From Bradyrhizobium frederickii (GTDB lineage Bacteria > Pseudomonadota > Alphaproteobacteria > Rhizobiales > Xanthobacteraceae): DNA of 64,000 bases. The notes under the pieces are model-generated. The model worked only from the letters and a program-made list of their open reading frames with translations, ran no database searches and was not told where the DNA came from. The position numbers and the translations under genes are program-made. Every line of letters begins with the position of its first letter. Position 1 is the stretch's first letter. The DNA lies in assembly GCF_004570865.1 (NCBI RefSeq), contig NZ_SPQS01000019.1, forward strand, positions 62,001 through 126,000, read 5' to 3'. This document shows, piece by piece, positions 25,100-33,303 of the stretch.

Positions 25100-25458
25100 G
25101 CAACGAAGACCCGAAACGCCGCGGCTGAATGGAAATTACGCCCGCCACCCTCAAAAGCCGCGCGGACCATACTGATGGCCTATAATCAAGTCAAGCCAAG
25201 TCACGATTGCGTCGCTTTCGGTTATGTAACTGATTTATTTGACAATATTGGCGTGAACGGCAGCGCTGCACACAGCGTGACGCCGCACCGCAGCAGCTCG
25301 CCGCATGATCGGCGGATGCGGCCGCCCTTTCGCCGCGCTGCCGGGATCGAAGACGCCGCCGCGATCGTTGATGTCGGTGTGCGTTTTGGGCGGCGGATCA
25401 CCTCGCCGGGGTGTAGAATTTGCCAGATTACCACCTGCACGCCGTGGCGGAGAGCGCG
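25100..25458. other. divergent intergenic region upstream of atpI
   Basis: About 360 bp between atpI (minus) and a periplasmic-protein gene (plus). It carries the atp promoter described separately. TTGACA at 25239-25244 on the plus strand is a possible -35 element, but no good -10 was found at the right distance. It is visibly richer in A+T than its neighbours around 25170-25260. No gene is seen. Confidence 0.5.
25166..25194 (-). promoter_or_regulatory. sigma70-like promoter of the atp F0 operon
   Basis: On the minus strand TTGACT (25189-25194) and TATGGT (25166-25171) are separated by exactly 17 bases. Transcription would begin near 25158, giving a leader of about 60 nt before atpI. Both boxes match the consensus at four or more positions. 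Confidence 0.6.
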
Positions 25459-25980
25459 ATGAGACCAGCAACGTCATCCACAACATCCTGGCTTGCGGCG
25501 GCGGCGTTTGCCGCGGCGATGGCGATCGGCGGTGATCTTGTGGCTGCGCAATCCGCGCCCGACGGCGAAAACGGCCGCTACAGCATGACGCCCATCCCCG
25601 AGGGCGTGCTGCGGCTCGACACCCGCACCGGCACGGTCTCGACCTGCACCAAGAACGGCGCCGGCTGGGCCTGCTATGCGGTGCCCGACGAACGGACCGC
25701 GCTCGACGCCGAGATCGGCAGGCTCCAGGCCGAGGTCGAGAAGCTGAAGGGGCAGCTCGCGGCGGGGCCGACGGTGTCGGGCAAGGTCGACGAGGCGCTG
25801 CCGAAATCCGACCCGCTGAAGAAAGCCGAGCCCAGGAGCGCCGAGGGCGAGCGCAAGATCGAGATCCCGCTGCCGAGCGAGCAGGACGTCGATCGCGTGA
25901 TGTCGTTTCTGGAAAAGGCCTGGCGGCGGCTGATCGACATGGCCAACCGCGTGCAAAAGGATGTGTCGGGAAGGATTTGA
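25459..25980 (+). CDS. secreted coiled-coil protein of unknown function
   Basis: A 173-residue protein with a signal peptide (hydrophobic AAAAFAAAMAIGGDLVAAQ, cleavage near residue 30). The mature part begins with MTPIPEGVLRLDTRTGTVSTC, a segment seen in many small alphaproteobacterial exported proteins, with a second cysteine in GAGWACYAVPDE; the two may form a disulfide. A heptad-like stretch EIGRLQAEVEKLKGQL follows, and the C-terminal third has VDRVMSFLEKAWRRLIDM. No enzymatic motif was found. ATG 25459 has GGCGGAGAG upstream. The function is unknown. Confidence 0.75.
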   Translation: MRPATSSTTSWLAAAAFAAAMAIGGDLVAAQSAPDGENGRYSMTPIPEGVLRLDTRTGTVSTCTKNGAGWACYAVPDERTALDAEIGRLQAEVEKLKGQLAAGPTVSGKVDEALPKSDPLKKAEPRSAEGERKIEIPLPSEQDVDRVMSFLEKAWRRLIDMANRVQKDVSGRI

Positions 25981-26012
25981 GGACCCCTACGCGCTATCCA
26001 CGCGTTGAAGCT

Positions 26013-26166
26013 CTCGTAGGGTGGGCAAAGGCGTTCTTACGCCGTGCCCACCATGTTTCCACGATGAAAGCGCCGTAGGGTGGGCAAAGGCGCAAAGCGC
26101 CGTGCCCACCATCTTGATATTGTCGCACGGATTGGTGGGCACGCTTCGCTTTGCCCACCTACGGCG
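26013..26166. repeat. dispersed inverted repeat, family B, copies 2a and 2b
   Basis: A partial copy (26013-26053) precedes a full copy (26071-26166). The full copy is bounded by CGCCGTAGGGTGGGCAAAG and CTTTGCCCACCTACGGCG; the right arm has lost one C relative to the left. The two copies read in the same direction. Confidence 0.8.
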
Positions 26167-26190
26167 GCTTTCCGAGTTGAGAGACCTTCC

Positions 26191-26664
26191 ATGACATCAG
26201 GCAAATCCGTCACACGCTCGGCGCCATCGACGGTGCAAGCCACCACCATCTCATCCTCACTGCTGGCGGTGCAGACATCGGGCCATGGCTTCACCGATCT
26301 CACCAGCGAAGCTGCCAAATTCATCGACGAGGTTCGCGCGCGCGACGGTGCCTTGACGCTGTTCATCCGCCATACCTCGGCCTCGCTGACGATCCAGGAG
26401 AACGCCGACCCTTCCGTGCTCGTCGACCTCGCCACGGCGCTGTCCCGGCTCGCGCCGGAGAATGCCGGGTGGACCCACGACACCGAAGGACCGGACGACA
26501 TGCCGGCCCACGTCAAGACGATGCTGACCGGGAGCTCGCTGCAGGTCCCGGTTCTGAACGGCAGGCTCGCGCTCGGCACCTGGCAGGCGATCTATCTGAT
26601 CGAGCATCGCAAGCGCCCGCACCGGCGCGAGGTGGTGCTGCAATTCGTCGGCAGCAATCAGTAG
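26191..26664 (+). CDS. YjbQ family protein (UPF0047)
   Basis: A 157-residue cytosolic protein of the YjbQ/UPF0047 family. FIRHTSASLTIQENADPSVLVDL is the family signature, with a His that helps form a metal site together with the conserved H in MPAHVKTML. LGTWQAIYLIEHR is the C-terminal signature. Weak thiamine-phosphate-synthase activity has been reported for members, but the real role is unknown. ATG 26191 lies just after a family B repeat; the open frame extends upstream into the repeat, which is not coding. Confidence 0.92.
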   Translation: MTSGKSVTRSAPSTVQATTISSSLLAVQTSGHGFTDLTSEAAKFIDEVRARDGALTLFIRHTSASLTIQENADPSVLVDLATALSRLAPENAGWTHDTEGPDDMPAHVKTMLTGSSLQVPVLNGRLALGTWQAIYLIEHRKRPHRREVVLQFVGSNQ

Positions 26665-26736
26665 AGCGCTTTCGAGCCAGGCGGGCGCCGGTTCGCGCCA
26701 AGAAAGCGCGTCAAAGCAAAGAACTGACATAAACAA

Positions 26737-26763
26737 AACCGGCCGCGGAGACCGCGGCCGGTT
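26737..26763 (-). terminator. terminator of the MFS transporter gene
   Basis: A 12-bp perfect stem AACCGGCCGCGG / CCGCGGCCGGTT with loop AGA. On the minus strand it is followed by TTGTTTATG. It begins 24 nt after the transporter stop codon. Confidence 0.8.
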
Positions 26764-26786
26764 GGTGTCGGTTGAGATCGGTTCGA

Positions 26787-28451
26787 TCAGGTGCCCTTGA
26801 TGTCGACGTCCTTGGTCTCGGGCAGGAAGAAGAAGCCGATCACGACGGTAATCGAGGCGAAGATGATCGGGTACCAGAGGCCGGCATAGATGTCGCCGGT
26901 CGAGGCCACGATGGCAAAGGCGGTCGCCGGCAACAGGCCGCCGAACCAGCCGTTACCAATGTGGTAGGGCAGCGACATCGAGGTGTAGCGGATGCGGGTC
27001 GGGAACAGTTCGACCAGCATCGCCGCGATCGGGCCGTACACCATGGTCACGTAGACCACGAGCACGAACAACAGGCCGATGATCGCCGCCACCTGCGGAC
27101 GGAAGATGTCGAGCGGATGCGCCATCTTCACGATGCCGGCATCGCCGGTCTTCGGATAGCCGGCCGCCTGCACCGCGGCGAGGACTGCCGGGTTGCTGTC
27201 CTTGGCGTTGGTGTAGGCGATTTCCTTGCCGTTGACCGTCACCTTCACGCCCGAGCCGGCCGCGCCTGCCGTGGTCGTGTACTTGACCGACGACTGCGAC
27301 AGGAACGCACGTGCGGTGTCGCAAGGTGCGCTGAAGACGCGGGTGCCGACCGGGTTGAACAGGTCGCCGCAGCCCGCGGGATCGGCCACCACCTCGACCT
27401 TGGTCTGCGCGATGGCCTTTTCCAGCGCCGGGTTGGCGTTGGTGGTGATCATCTTGAAGATCGGGAAGAAGGTCAGTGCCGCGATCAGGCAGCCGCCGAG
27501 GATGATCGGCTTGCGGCCGATCTTGTCGGACAGCATGCCGAACACGATGAAGAAGCCGGTGCCCAGCAGCAGCGACCAGGCGATCAGCAGGTTGGCGGTG
27601 TAGCCGTCCACCTTCAGGATCGATTGCAGGAAGAACAGCGCGTAGAACTGGCCGGTGTACCAGACCACGCCCTGGCCCATCACGCCGCCAAGCAGCGCGA
27701 GCAGCACGAGCTTGCCGTTCTGCCAGTTGCCGAAGGCTTCGGTCAGCGGCGCTTTCGAGCTCTTTCCCTCGTCCTTCATCTTCTGGAAAATCGGGGATTC
27801 ATTGAGGCGGAGCCGGATCCAGACCGAGATGCCGAGCAGCAGCACCGAGACCAGGAACGGAATGCGCCAGCCCCAGGCGGCGAAGTCCGGTTCGCCGAGG
27901 GCGCTGCGGGTGAACAGAATCACCAGCAGCGACAGGAACAGGCCGAGCGTCGCGGTGGTCTGAATGAAGGAGGTGTAATAGCCGCGCTTGCCGTTCGGAG
28001 CGTGCTCCGCGACATAGGTCGCCGCGCCGCCATACTCACCGCCGAGGGCCAGGCCCTGGGCGAGGCGCAGCGCGATCAGGATGATCGGAGCCGCGATGCC
28101 GATGGTCGCCGCGTTCGGCAACAGGCCGACGATGAAGGTCGACAGACCCATGATCAGGATGGTGACGAGGAAGGTGTATTTGCGGCCGACGATGTCGCCG
28201 ATGCGGCCGAACACGATCGCGCCGAACGGACGCACCAGGAAGCCGGCTGCGAACGCAAGCAGCGCGAAGATGTCGCGGGTTGCCGGCGGATAGGCCGAGA
28301 AGAACTGCGCGCCGATGATGCTGGCCAGCGAGCCGTAGAGGTAAAAATCGTACCACTCGAAAACGGTACCGAGCGAGGAAGCGAGAATGACGAACCGTTC
28401 GTCCTTCGTCATCCCTCCTGCGCCTGCTTGAGATACAGCCATTGTCGACAT
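26787..28451 (-). CDS. MFS transporter, metabolite:H+ symporter (MHS) type
   Basis: A 554-residue inner-membrane symporter with twelve predicted helices. FEWYDFYLYGSLASIIG in helix one, GRIGDIVGRKYTF between helices two and three, and RLAQGLALGGEYGGAATYVAEHAP in helix five are MHS-family signatures; this group includes carriers of proline betaine, shikimate, alpha-ketoglutarate and related acids. A hydrophilic insert of about 110 residues with two cysteines lies between helices eight and nine (residues about 335-445). The substrate is not determined. It is divergent from a LuxR-type regulator with a palindrome in between. ATG 28451 was chosen; ATG 28442 is an alternative. Confidence 0.92.
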   Translation of the reverse strand: MSTMAVSQAGAGGMTKDERFVILASSLGTVFEWYDFYLYGSLASIIGAQFFSAYPPATRDIFALLAFAAGFLVRPFGAIVFGRIGDIVGRKYTFLVTILIMGLSTFIVGLLPNAATIGIAAPIILIALRLAQGLALGGEYGGAATYVAEHAPNGKRGYYTSFIQTTATLGLFLSLLVILFTRSALGEPDFAAWGWRIPFLVSVLLLGISVWIRLRLNESPIFQKMKDEGKSSKAPLTEAFGNWQNGKLVLLALLGGVMGQGVVWYTGQFYALFFLQSILKVDGYTANLLIAWSLLLGTGFFIVFGMLSDKIGRKPIILGGCLIAALTFFPIFKMITTNANPALEKAIAQTKVEVVADPAGCGDLFNPVGTRVFSAPCDTARAFLSQSSVKYTTTAGAAGSGVKVTVNGKEIAYTNAKDSNPAVLAAVQAAGYPKTGDAGIVKMAHPLDIFRPQVAAIIGLLFVLVVYVTMVYGPIAAMLVELFPTRIRYTSMSLPYHIGNGWFGGLLPATAFAIVASTGDIYAGLWYPIIFASITVVIGFFFLPETKDVDIKGT

Positions 28452-28751
28452 GTTGAGTCGCTCCCCGAAACGTGTTTCCTCGCGTCCCCAGATGTCCGGA
28501 CATGCCGGATCAATCCAGGTCTTGCCCGTAAGGTAACATCGGCGTGAAACCCGCCCCAATACGACTTTCGGCCTTGCGCACTGACCTGCAGCTGACGTGC
28601 GGTATCGGGCGCCGGTGCGCAAATCCCGGGGGATGCGGATTAACCCCTTTGCAGCAAAGGGATAATGTCCACTTGCATGCCACGGCCGCTCGGGGAAGAA
28701 TTGCCACGCCCGGGATCGGTGCGCCGGCCTGCGAACGACAGCAAGAGAACG
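28452..28751. promoter_or_regulatory. divergent control region with a 17-bp palindrome
   Basis: A 300-bp region between the MFS transporter and the LuxR-type regulator. CCCTTTGC-A-GCAAAGGG at 28645-28661 is a perfect inverted repeat and a good candidate operator. No gene is present. That the neighbouring regulator binds here is inferred only from position. Confidence 0.5.
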
Positions 28752-29423
28752 ATGAACGCTCCATCGACCCATCTCGTCATCGCCGATGACCATCCCCTGT
28801 TCCGCGACGCGCTGCGGCAGGCGGTGGCCGGCGTCCTGACCTCGGCCAGAATCGACGAGGCCGGATCGTTCGAGGATCTGACCAAGCTCCTGGAACAGAC
28901 CTCGGATGTCGACCTGATCCTGCTCGATCTCTCGATGCCCGGGATCTCAGGCTTTTCCGGCCTGATCTATCTGCGCGCGCAATATCCGGCGATCCCGGTG
29001 GTGATCGTCTCGGCGTCCGACGACAGTGCCACGATCCGCCGCTCGCTCGATTTCGGCGCCTCCGGCTTCATCCCGAAGCGGTTCGGCGTCGAGACCTTGC
29101 GCGATGCCATCCTCAAGGTGATGGAGGGCGACGTCTGGGTTCCCGCCGACACCGACCTGTCCGCGGCCAGCGACCCCGACATGACGCGCCTGCGCGACCG
29201 CCTGGTGACACTGACCCCGCAGCAGGTCCGGGTCCTGATGATGCTGTCGGAGGGGCTCCTCAACAAGCAGATCGCCTACGAGCTCGGGGTCTCCGAGGCC
29301 ACCATCAAGGCGCATGTCTCGGCGATCCTGCAAAAGCTCGGCGTCGAAAGCCGCACCCAGGCGGTGATCGCGGCCGCCAAGATCGCCGGCGGCCAGTGGA
29401 AGCAGGGCACCCCGGCGGGATAG
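28752..29423 (+). CDS. response regulator, LuxR type (CrbR-like)
   Basis: A 223-residue regulator. The receiver has the acidic pair in VIADDHPLF, the phosphoacceptor aspartate in LILLDLSMPGISG and the lysine in GFIPKRFG. The LuxR helix-turn-helix is near residue 150-210 (LTPQQVRVLMMLSEGLLNKQIAYELGVSEATIKAHVSAIL). It lies tail to tail, 70 nt away, with a hybrid kinase that has an SSF transporter-like N-terminus. That pairing resembles the CrbS/CrbR system that controls acetate use in gammaproteobacteria; the equivalence is an inference. It is divergent from an MFS transporter. Confidence 0.9.
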   Translation: MNAPSTHLVIADDHPLFRDALRQAVAGVLTSARIDEAGSFEDLTKLLEQTSDVDLILLDLSMPGISGFSGLIYLRAQYPAIPVVIVSASDDSATIRRSLDFGASGFIPKRFGVETLRDAILKVMEGDVWVPADTDLSAASDPDMTRLRDRLVTLTPQQVRVLMMLSEGLLNKQIAYELGVSEATIKAHVSAILQKLGVESRTQAVIAAAKIAGGQWKQGTPAG

Positions 29424-29493
29424 GCACTTCCGCCGCCGGCTCGCGCCCCGAGCGGCGAAGGTGGGCCTGCTGGGTTTCGTCAGGAAGGCGGCT

Positions 29494-32400
29494 TCACTCC
29501 GCCGCCACCATCTGCTGCGTGCGCCACTGGCCGAGCAGGGCGCGGAGCGAGGCCGGCTTGACCGGCTTGTTGAGCACCGCGACCTTTTCGTCGCGGGCGG
29601 CGATCTGCACGGCGGGGCTGCGGTCGGCCGTGATCAGGATCGCGGGGATGCCGTCGCCGAAACGGCGGCGGATCTCGCGGATCGCGGCGATGCCGTTGCC
29701 GCGATCGAGATGATAGTCGACCAAAAGGCCGGTGACGCGGCGGCCGGCGGTTTCGATCGCGGCGATCGCGCCTTCGGGATCGGCGACCGCGATCACCTCG
29801 GCGTCCCACGCCTTCAGCAGCGTACGCATGCCGTCGAGGATCGCCGCGTCGTTCTCGATGCAGACGATCAGCGCGCCCGAGATCGGCGTGCGCGCCAGCG
29901 GCGTCGCGCTGGTCACGGCCGCGGTGTGGGTGATCGCCTTCGCCGTCGGCACCGTCACGGAGAACACCGAGCCGCCGCTTGCGGTCCCGTCGATGGCGAT
30001 GCCGTGCTTGAGCACCCGCGCCAGCCGTTCGACGATCGAGAGCCCGAGGCCGAGGCCGCGCGCGATGCGCGCCCCCTGCTCCAGGCGATGAAATTCCTTG
30101 AAGATCTCGCCGCGCTTGATCGGCGGGATGCCGACCCCGGTGTCGTAGACGCAGATCTTGAGCGAAGGGCCCTGGCGGCGACAGCCGACCAGCACACGGC
30201 CGCGCGGGGTGTATTTGATGGCGTTCGAGATCAGGTTCTGCAGCAGGCGCCGCAGCAGGAGCCGATCCGATTCGACCGGCAGCGAGCAGGGCACGAAGAC
30301 GAGCTCGAGGCCCTTGGCGCGCGCGATCGGTGCGAACTCGATCTCCAGCGAGCGCATCAGATCGGCCATCTTGAAGCTCGAGATCGAGGTCGTCATCGCG
30401 CCGGCGTCCAGCCGCGAGATGTCCAGCAGCGCGCCGAGGATCTCTTCGATCGCCTGCAGCGATTCGTCGATGTTCTCGACCAGCCGGGTCTCCTCGCCGC
30501 TGTGCTGGCGCTCGACCAGGCTCGTGACATAGAGCCGGGCCGCGTTGAGCGGCTGGAGAATGTCGTGGCTGGCGGCGGCGAGGAACCGGGTCTTGGAGAT
30601 GCTGGCGTCTTCCGCCGCGCTCTTGGCCAGGGCGAGCTCGGAATTCAGCCGCGTCAGCTCCTCGGTGCGGTCGCGCACGCGCTTTTCCAGCGTCGCGTTG
30701 GCGCGCTCCAGCGCTTCGGCCGCCTCGAAGCTGGGCGTGACGTCGGTGAAGGTGATGACGAAGCCGCCGCCTGGCATGCGGTTGGTGAGCACCTCGATCA
30801 CCATGTGGCGTTCCGGCAGGCGTTCGAGATAGGGCTCGCTGTCGGTGGTGTAGGCCGCGAGCCGCTGCTCGATCATCGCCTCGCTGTCGGCCTGACGGTC
30901 CGGACCGCCCACGTCCATGAATTCCAGGATCTCGCGCAGGGGCGTGCCGAACTGGACGATGTGCGGGGGCACATTGAGGAGATCGCCGAACTGCCGGTTG
31001 GAGCAGATCAGCTGCAGGTCGGCATCGAACACCGCGATGCCCTGGCGGACGTGGTTGAGCGCGGTCTGCAGGATCTCGCGGTTGAAATGCAGCGCCGCGT
31101 GGGAATCGTCGAGCAGCTTCAGCGCGGCCTTGGCCGAAACCGTCCGCTTGCGCAGCAGCAGCGACATCACGAGACGGGAGGAGGCGGCGCCAATCGAGGA
31201 GGCGATCAGGTGCTCGGCGTGCTGCAACAGCTCGAAATCGGCTGGCGCTCCGGACTCCAGTCGCAGATTGCGCCGCGCGGAGAACGCCTCGAAGGAATGC
31301 CGCGCACGGTCGGGTCCGAGATATTGCGCCACCGTGGTCTGGATGTCCTGCACGGTGACGGTGGTGCGCCAGCGCCGGAAACTGGGCGAGATCGGCGCAA
31401 GCGTATCGGGCACGAACAGATCGGCCTGCAACAGCTCGATGGACGAGGGCCTTCGCGCCAGCGACAGCAGCACATAGGTCAGGATGTTGAGCGACAGCGA
31501 CCAGATGACGCCGTGCATCAGCGGCGGCAGGTCGGAGCCGAACAGCGCCCGCGGCCGCAGTGCCTCGATGCCGAACGGGCCGTGCTGGAGCAACAGGATG
31601 CCCGATGTCGAGGAATCCATGAAGCTCGGCATGAACAGCGTGTAGAGCCACACCGCGAAGCCGACCAGCATGCCGCCGATCGCGCCGCGCGCGGTGGCGC
31701 GCCGCCACAACAATCCGCCGAAGAAGCTCGGTGCAAGCTGGGCGATGGCGGCAAAGGAGAGCAGGCCGATCGCCGCGAGCTGGGTATTGCCCAGCGCGCG
31801 GTAATAGAAATAGGCCATCACCATGATGGCGAAGATCGCGAGCCGCCGCGAGCGCAGCAGGAAGTTGCTGAAATCGGCGCCGCCGGTGCGCCCCTCAGGC
31901 CGCCGCTGCAGCACCAGGGGCACCACGAGGTCGTTCGAGACCATGATGGAGAGCGCGACGCATTCCACGATCACCATCGCGGTCGCCGCGGACAGGCCGC
32001 CGACGAACACAACGACGCTGAGCAGATCCGCACCTCCCTCCATCGGCAACGCCAGCACGTACATGTCGGGTTCGGCCGTGCCGAATGGGAAGGTGACGAG
32101 GCCGGCGAGCGCGATCGGGATCACGAACAGATTGATGGCGACGAGGTAGAGCGGGAACAGCCAGCGCGCGCGGCCGACCTCGGCGTCGGAGGAGTTCTCG
32201 ACCACACTGACGTGGAACTGGCGCGGCAGCAGCATGATCGCGCAGAGCGACAGCAGCGTCATGGTGAGGAAGTTGCCGATCGACGGCGAGTAGTTGATGG
32301 CGCGCACCGCCTCCGGCGTCTTCATGGCGCGCTCGATCAGCTCCTGCGGCGAGAACATCCAGAAGGTGACGAAGATGCCGGCGGCGAGGAAGGCGACCAG

Positions 32401-33012
32401 CTTGATGATGGATTCGGTCGCGACCGCCAGCATCAGGCCGTGCTGGTGCTCGGTGGCGTCGGTCTGCCGGGTGCCGAACAGCACGGCGAAGGCCGCCATC
32501 GCCAGCGTCACCATCAGCGCGACGTCGCCGACGATCGGAATGTGGGAGAAGGCCTGGTCCTCGCTCAGGATCGTCTCCAGCGAGGAGGCGACCGCCTTGA
32601 GCTGAAGCGCGATGTAGGGCACCGAGCCGATGATCGCGATTCCGGCGACGGTGGCCGCCACCGCCTGGCTCTTGCCGTAGCGGGCCCCGATGAAGTCGGC
32701 GATCGAGGTGATATTGTGGGCTTTCGCCAGTTGGATCACGCGGCGCAGGACGCCGACGCCGAGCCCGATCATCAGGATCGGGCCGACATAGATGGCGAGG
32801 AAGTCGGTCGAGGTGCGGGTGGCGAAGCCGACCGAGCCGAAGAAGGTCCAGGAGGTGCAATAGATCGCCAGCGACAGCGGATAGATCAGCCCGGGGGTGC
32901 GGCCGCGCCCGGCCGGCGAACGGCGGTCGCCATGGCTCGCCACCAGAAACAGAAAGCCGATATAGCCGAAGGCCGCGGCGATCACGCCCCAGTCGTGCAG
33001 CATGGCGAGCAC
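29494..33012 (-). CDS. hybrid histidine kinase with SSF transporter-like N-terminus (CrbS-like)
   Basis: A 1172-residue inner-membrane protein. Residues 1 to about 500 form a sodium:solute symporter-like domain with about 13 helices (IYCTSWTFFGSVGFA, IADFIGARYGKSQ, IALQLKAVASSLETI are typical). A PAS domain follows (about 640-760), then a coiled segment, the phosphorylated histidine in LAAASHDILQPLN (about 815), an ATPase domain (NLISNAIKYTP, DTGVGIPP, GLGLGLSIVERL), and a C-terminal receiver with the aspartate in GLLVDYHLDRGNG. SSF-kinases of this type (CrbS) respond to acetate or related metabolites. The partner is probably the convergent LuxR-type regulator. Confidence 0.93.
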   Translation of the reverse strand: MLAMLHDWGVIAAAFGYIGFLFLVASHGDRRSPAGRGRTPGLIYPLSLAIYCTSWTFFGSVGFATRTSTDFLAIYVGPILMIGLGVGVLRRVIQLAKAHNITSIADFIGARYGKSQAVAATVAGIAIIGSVPYIALQLKAVASSLETILSEDQAFSHIPIVGDVALMVTLAMAAFAVLFGTRQTDATEHQHGLMLAVATESIIKLVAFLAAGIFVTFWMFSPQELIERAMKTPEAVRAINYSPSIGNFLTMTLLSLCAIMLLPRQFHVSVVENSSDAEVGRARWLFPLYLVAINLFVIPIALAGLVTFPFGTAEPDMYVLALPMEGGADLLSVVVFVGGLSAATAMVIVECVALSIMVSNDLVVPLVLQRRPEGRTGGADFSNFLLRSRRLAIFAIMVMAYFYYRALGNTQLAAIGLLSFAAIAQLAPSFFGGLLWRRATARGAIGGMLVGFAVWLYTLFMPSFMDSSTSGILLLQHGPFGIEALRPRALFGSDLPPLMHGVIWSLSLNILTYVLLSLARRPSSIELLQADLFVPDTLAPISPSFRRWRTTVTVQDIQTTVAQYLGPDRARHSFEAFSARRNLRLESGAPADFELLQHAEHLIASSIGAASSRLVMSLLLRKRTVSAKAALKLLDDSHAALHFNREILQTALNHVRQGIAVFDADLQLICSNRQFGDLLNVPPHIVQFGTPLREILEFMDVGGPDRQADSEAMIEQRLAAYTTDSEPYLERLPERHMVIEVLTNRMPGGGFVITFTDVTPSFEAAEALERANATLEKRVRDRTEELTRLNSELALAKSAAEDASISKTRFLAAASHDILQPLNAARLYVTSLVERQHSGEETRLVENIDESLQAIEEILGALLDISRLDAGAMTTSISSFKMADLMRSLEIEFAPIARAKGLELVFVPCSLPVESDRLLLRRLLQNLISNAIKYTPRGRVLVGCRRQGPSLKICVYDTGVGIPPIKRGEIFKEFHRLEQGARIARGLGLGLSIVERLARVLKHGIAIDGTASGGSVFSVTVPTAKAITHTAAVTSATPLARTPISGALIVCIENDAAILDGMRTLLKAWDAEVIAVADPEGAIAAIETAGRRVTGLLVDYHLDRGNGIAAIREIRRRFGDGIPAILITADRSPAVQIAARDEKVAVLNKPVKPASLRALLGQWRTQQMVAAE

Positions 33013-33153
33013 GCTTCTCCCTGGGCGCCGGTGGCGCCCGAGCTCATTTTCCCTGCAAATCTAGCGCGTTGGACGGGGCGAGGCGACAGCGAAATGCCGG
33101 GCTGGGGCGGGAACTGGGGTTGTCGTTAAGGGTCCGGAGCGAGCTGCCAGTCT

Positions 33154-33292
33154 CCCTCGCCCCGCTTGCGGGGAGAGGTGGGGTGAGGAGGGCTCTCCGC
33201 GGGGACGGTGGCAGTTGGACTCGCGGAGAGTCCCCCTCACCGGATCGCATCTGACGATGCGATCCGGCCTCTCCCCGCAAGCGGGGAGAGGC
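33154..33292. repeat. dispersed repeat, family C, copy 1
   Basis: Outer arms CCCCGCTTGCGGGGAGAGG and CCTCTCCCCGCAAGCGGGG enclose an internal GTGGGGTGAGGAGGG / CCCCCTCAC pair and a hairpin CGGATCGCATC...GATGCGATCCG. Sister copies lie at 35332-35477, 36662-36808 and 45185-45324. Confidence 0.85.
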
Positions 33293-33303
33293 GAAAGAAC
33301 AGC

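Noticed and set aside
29461..33129. A 1222-codon open frame on the plus strand opposite the hybrid kinase
   Set aside because: Composition is dominated by Arg, Asp, Gln and His with no recognisable motif, while the minus strand encodes a clear SSF-PAS-kinase-receiver protein.
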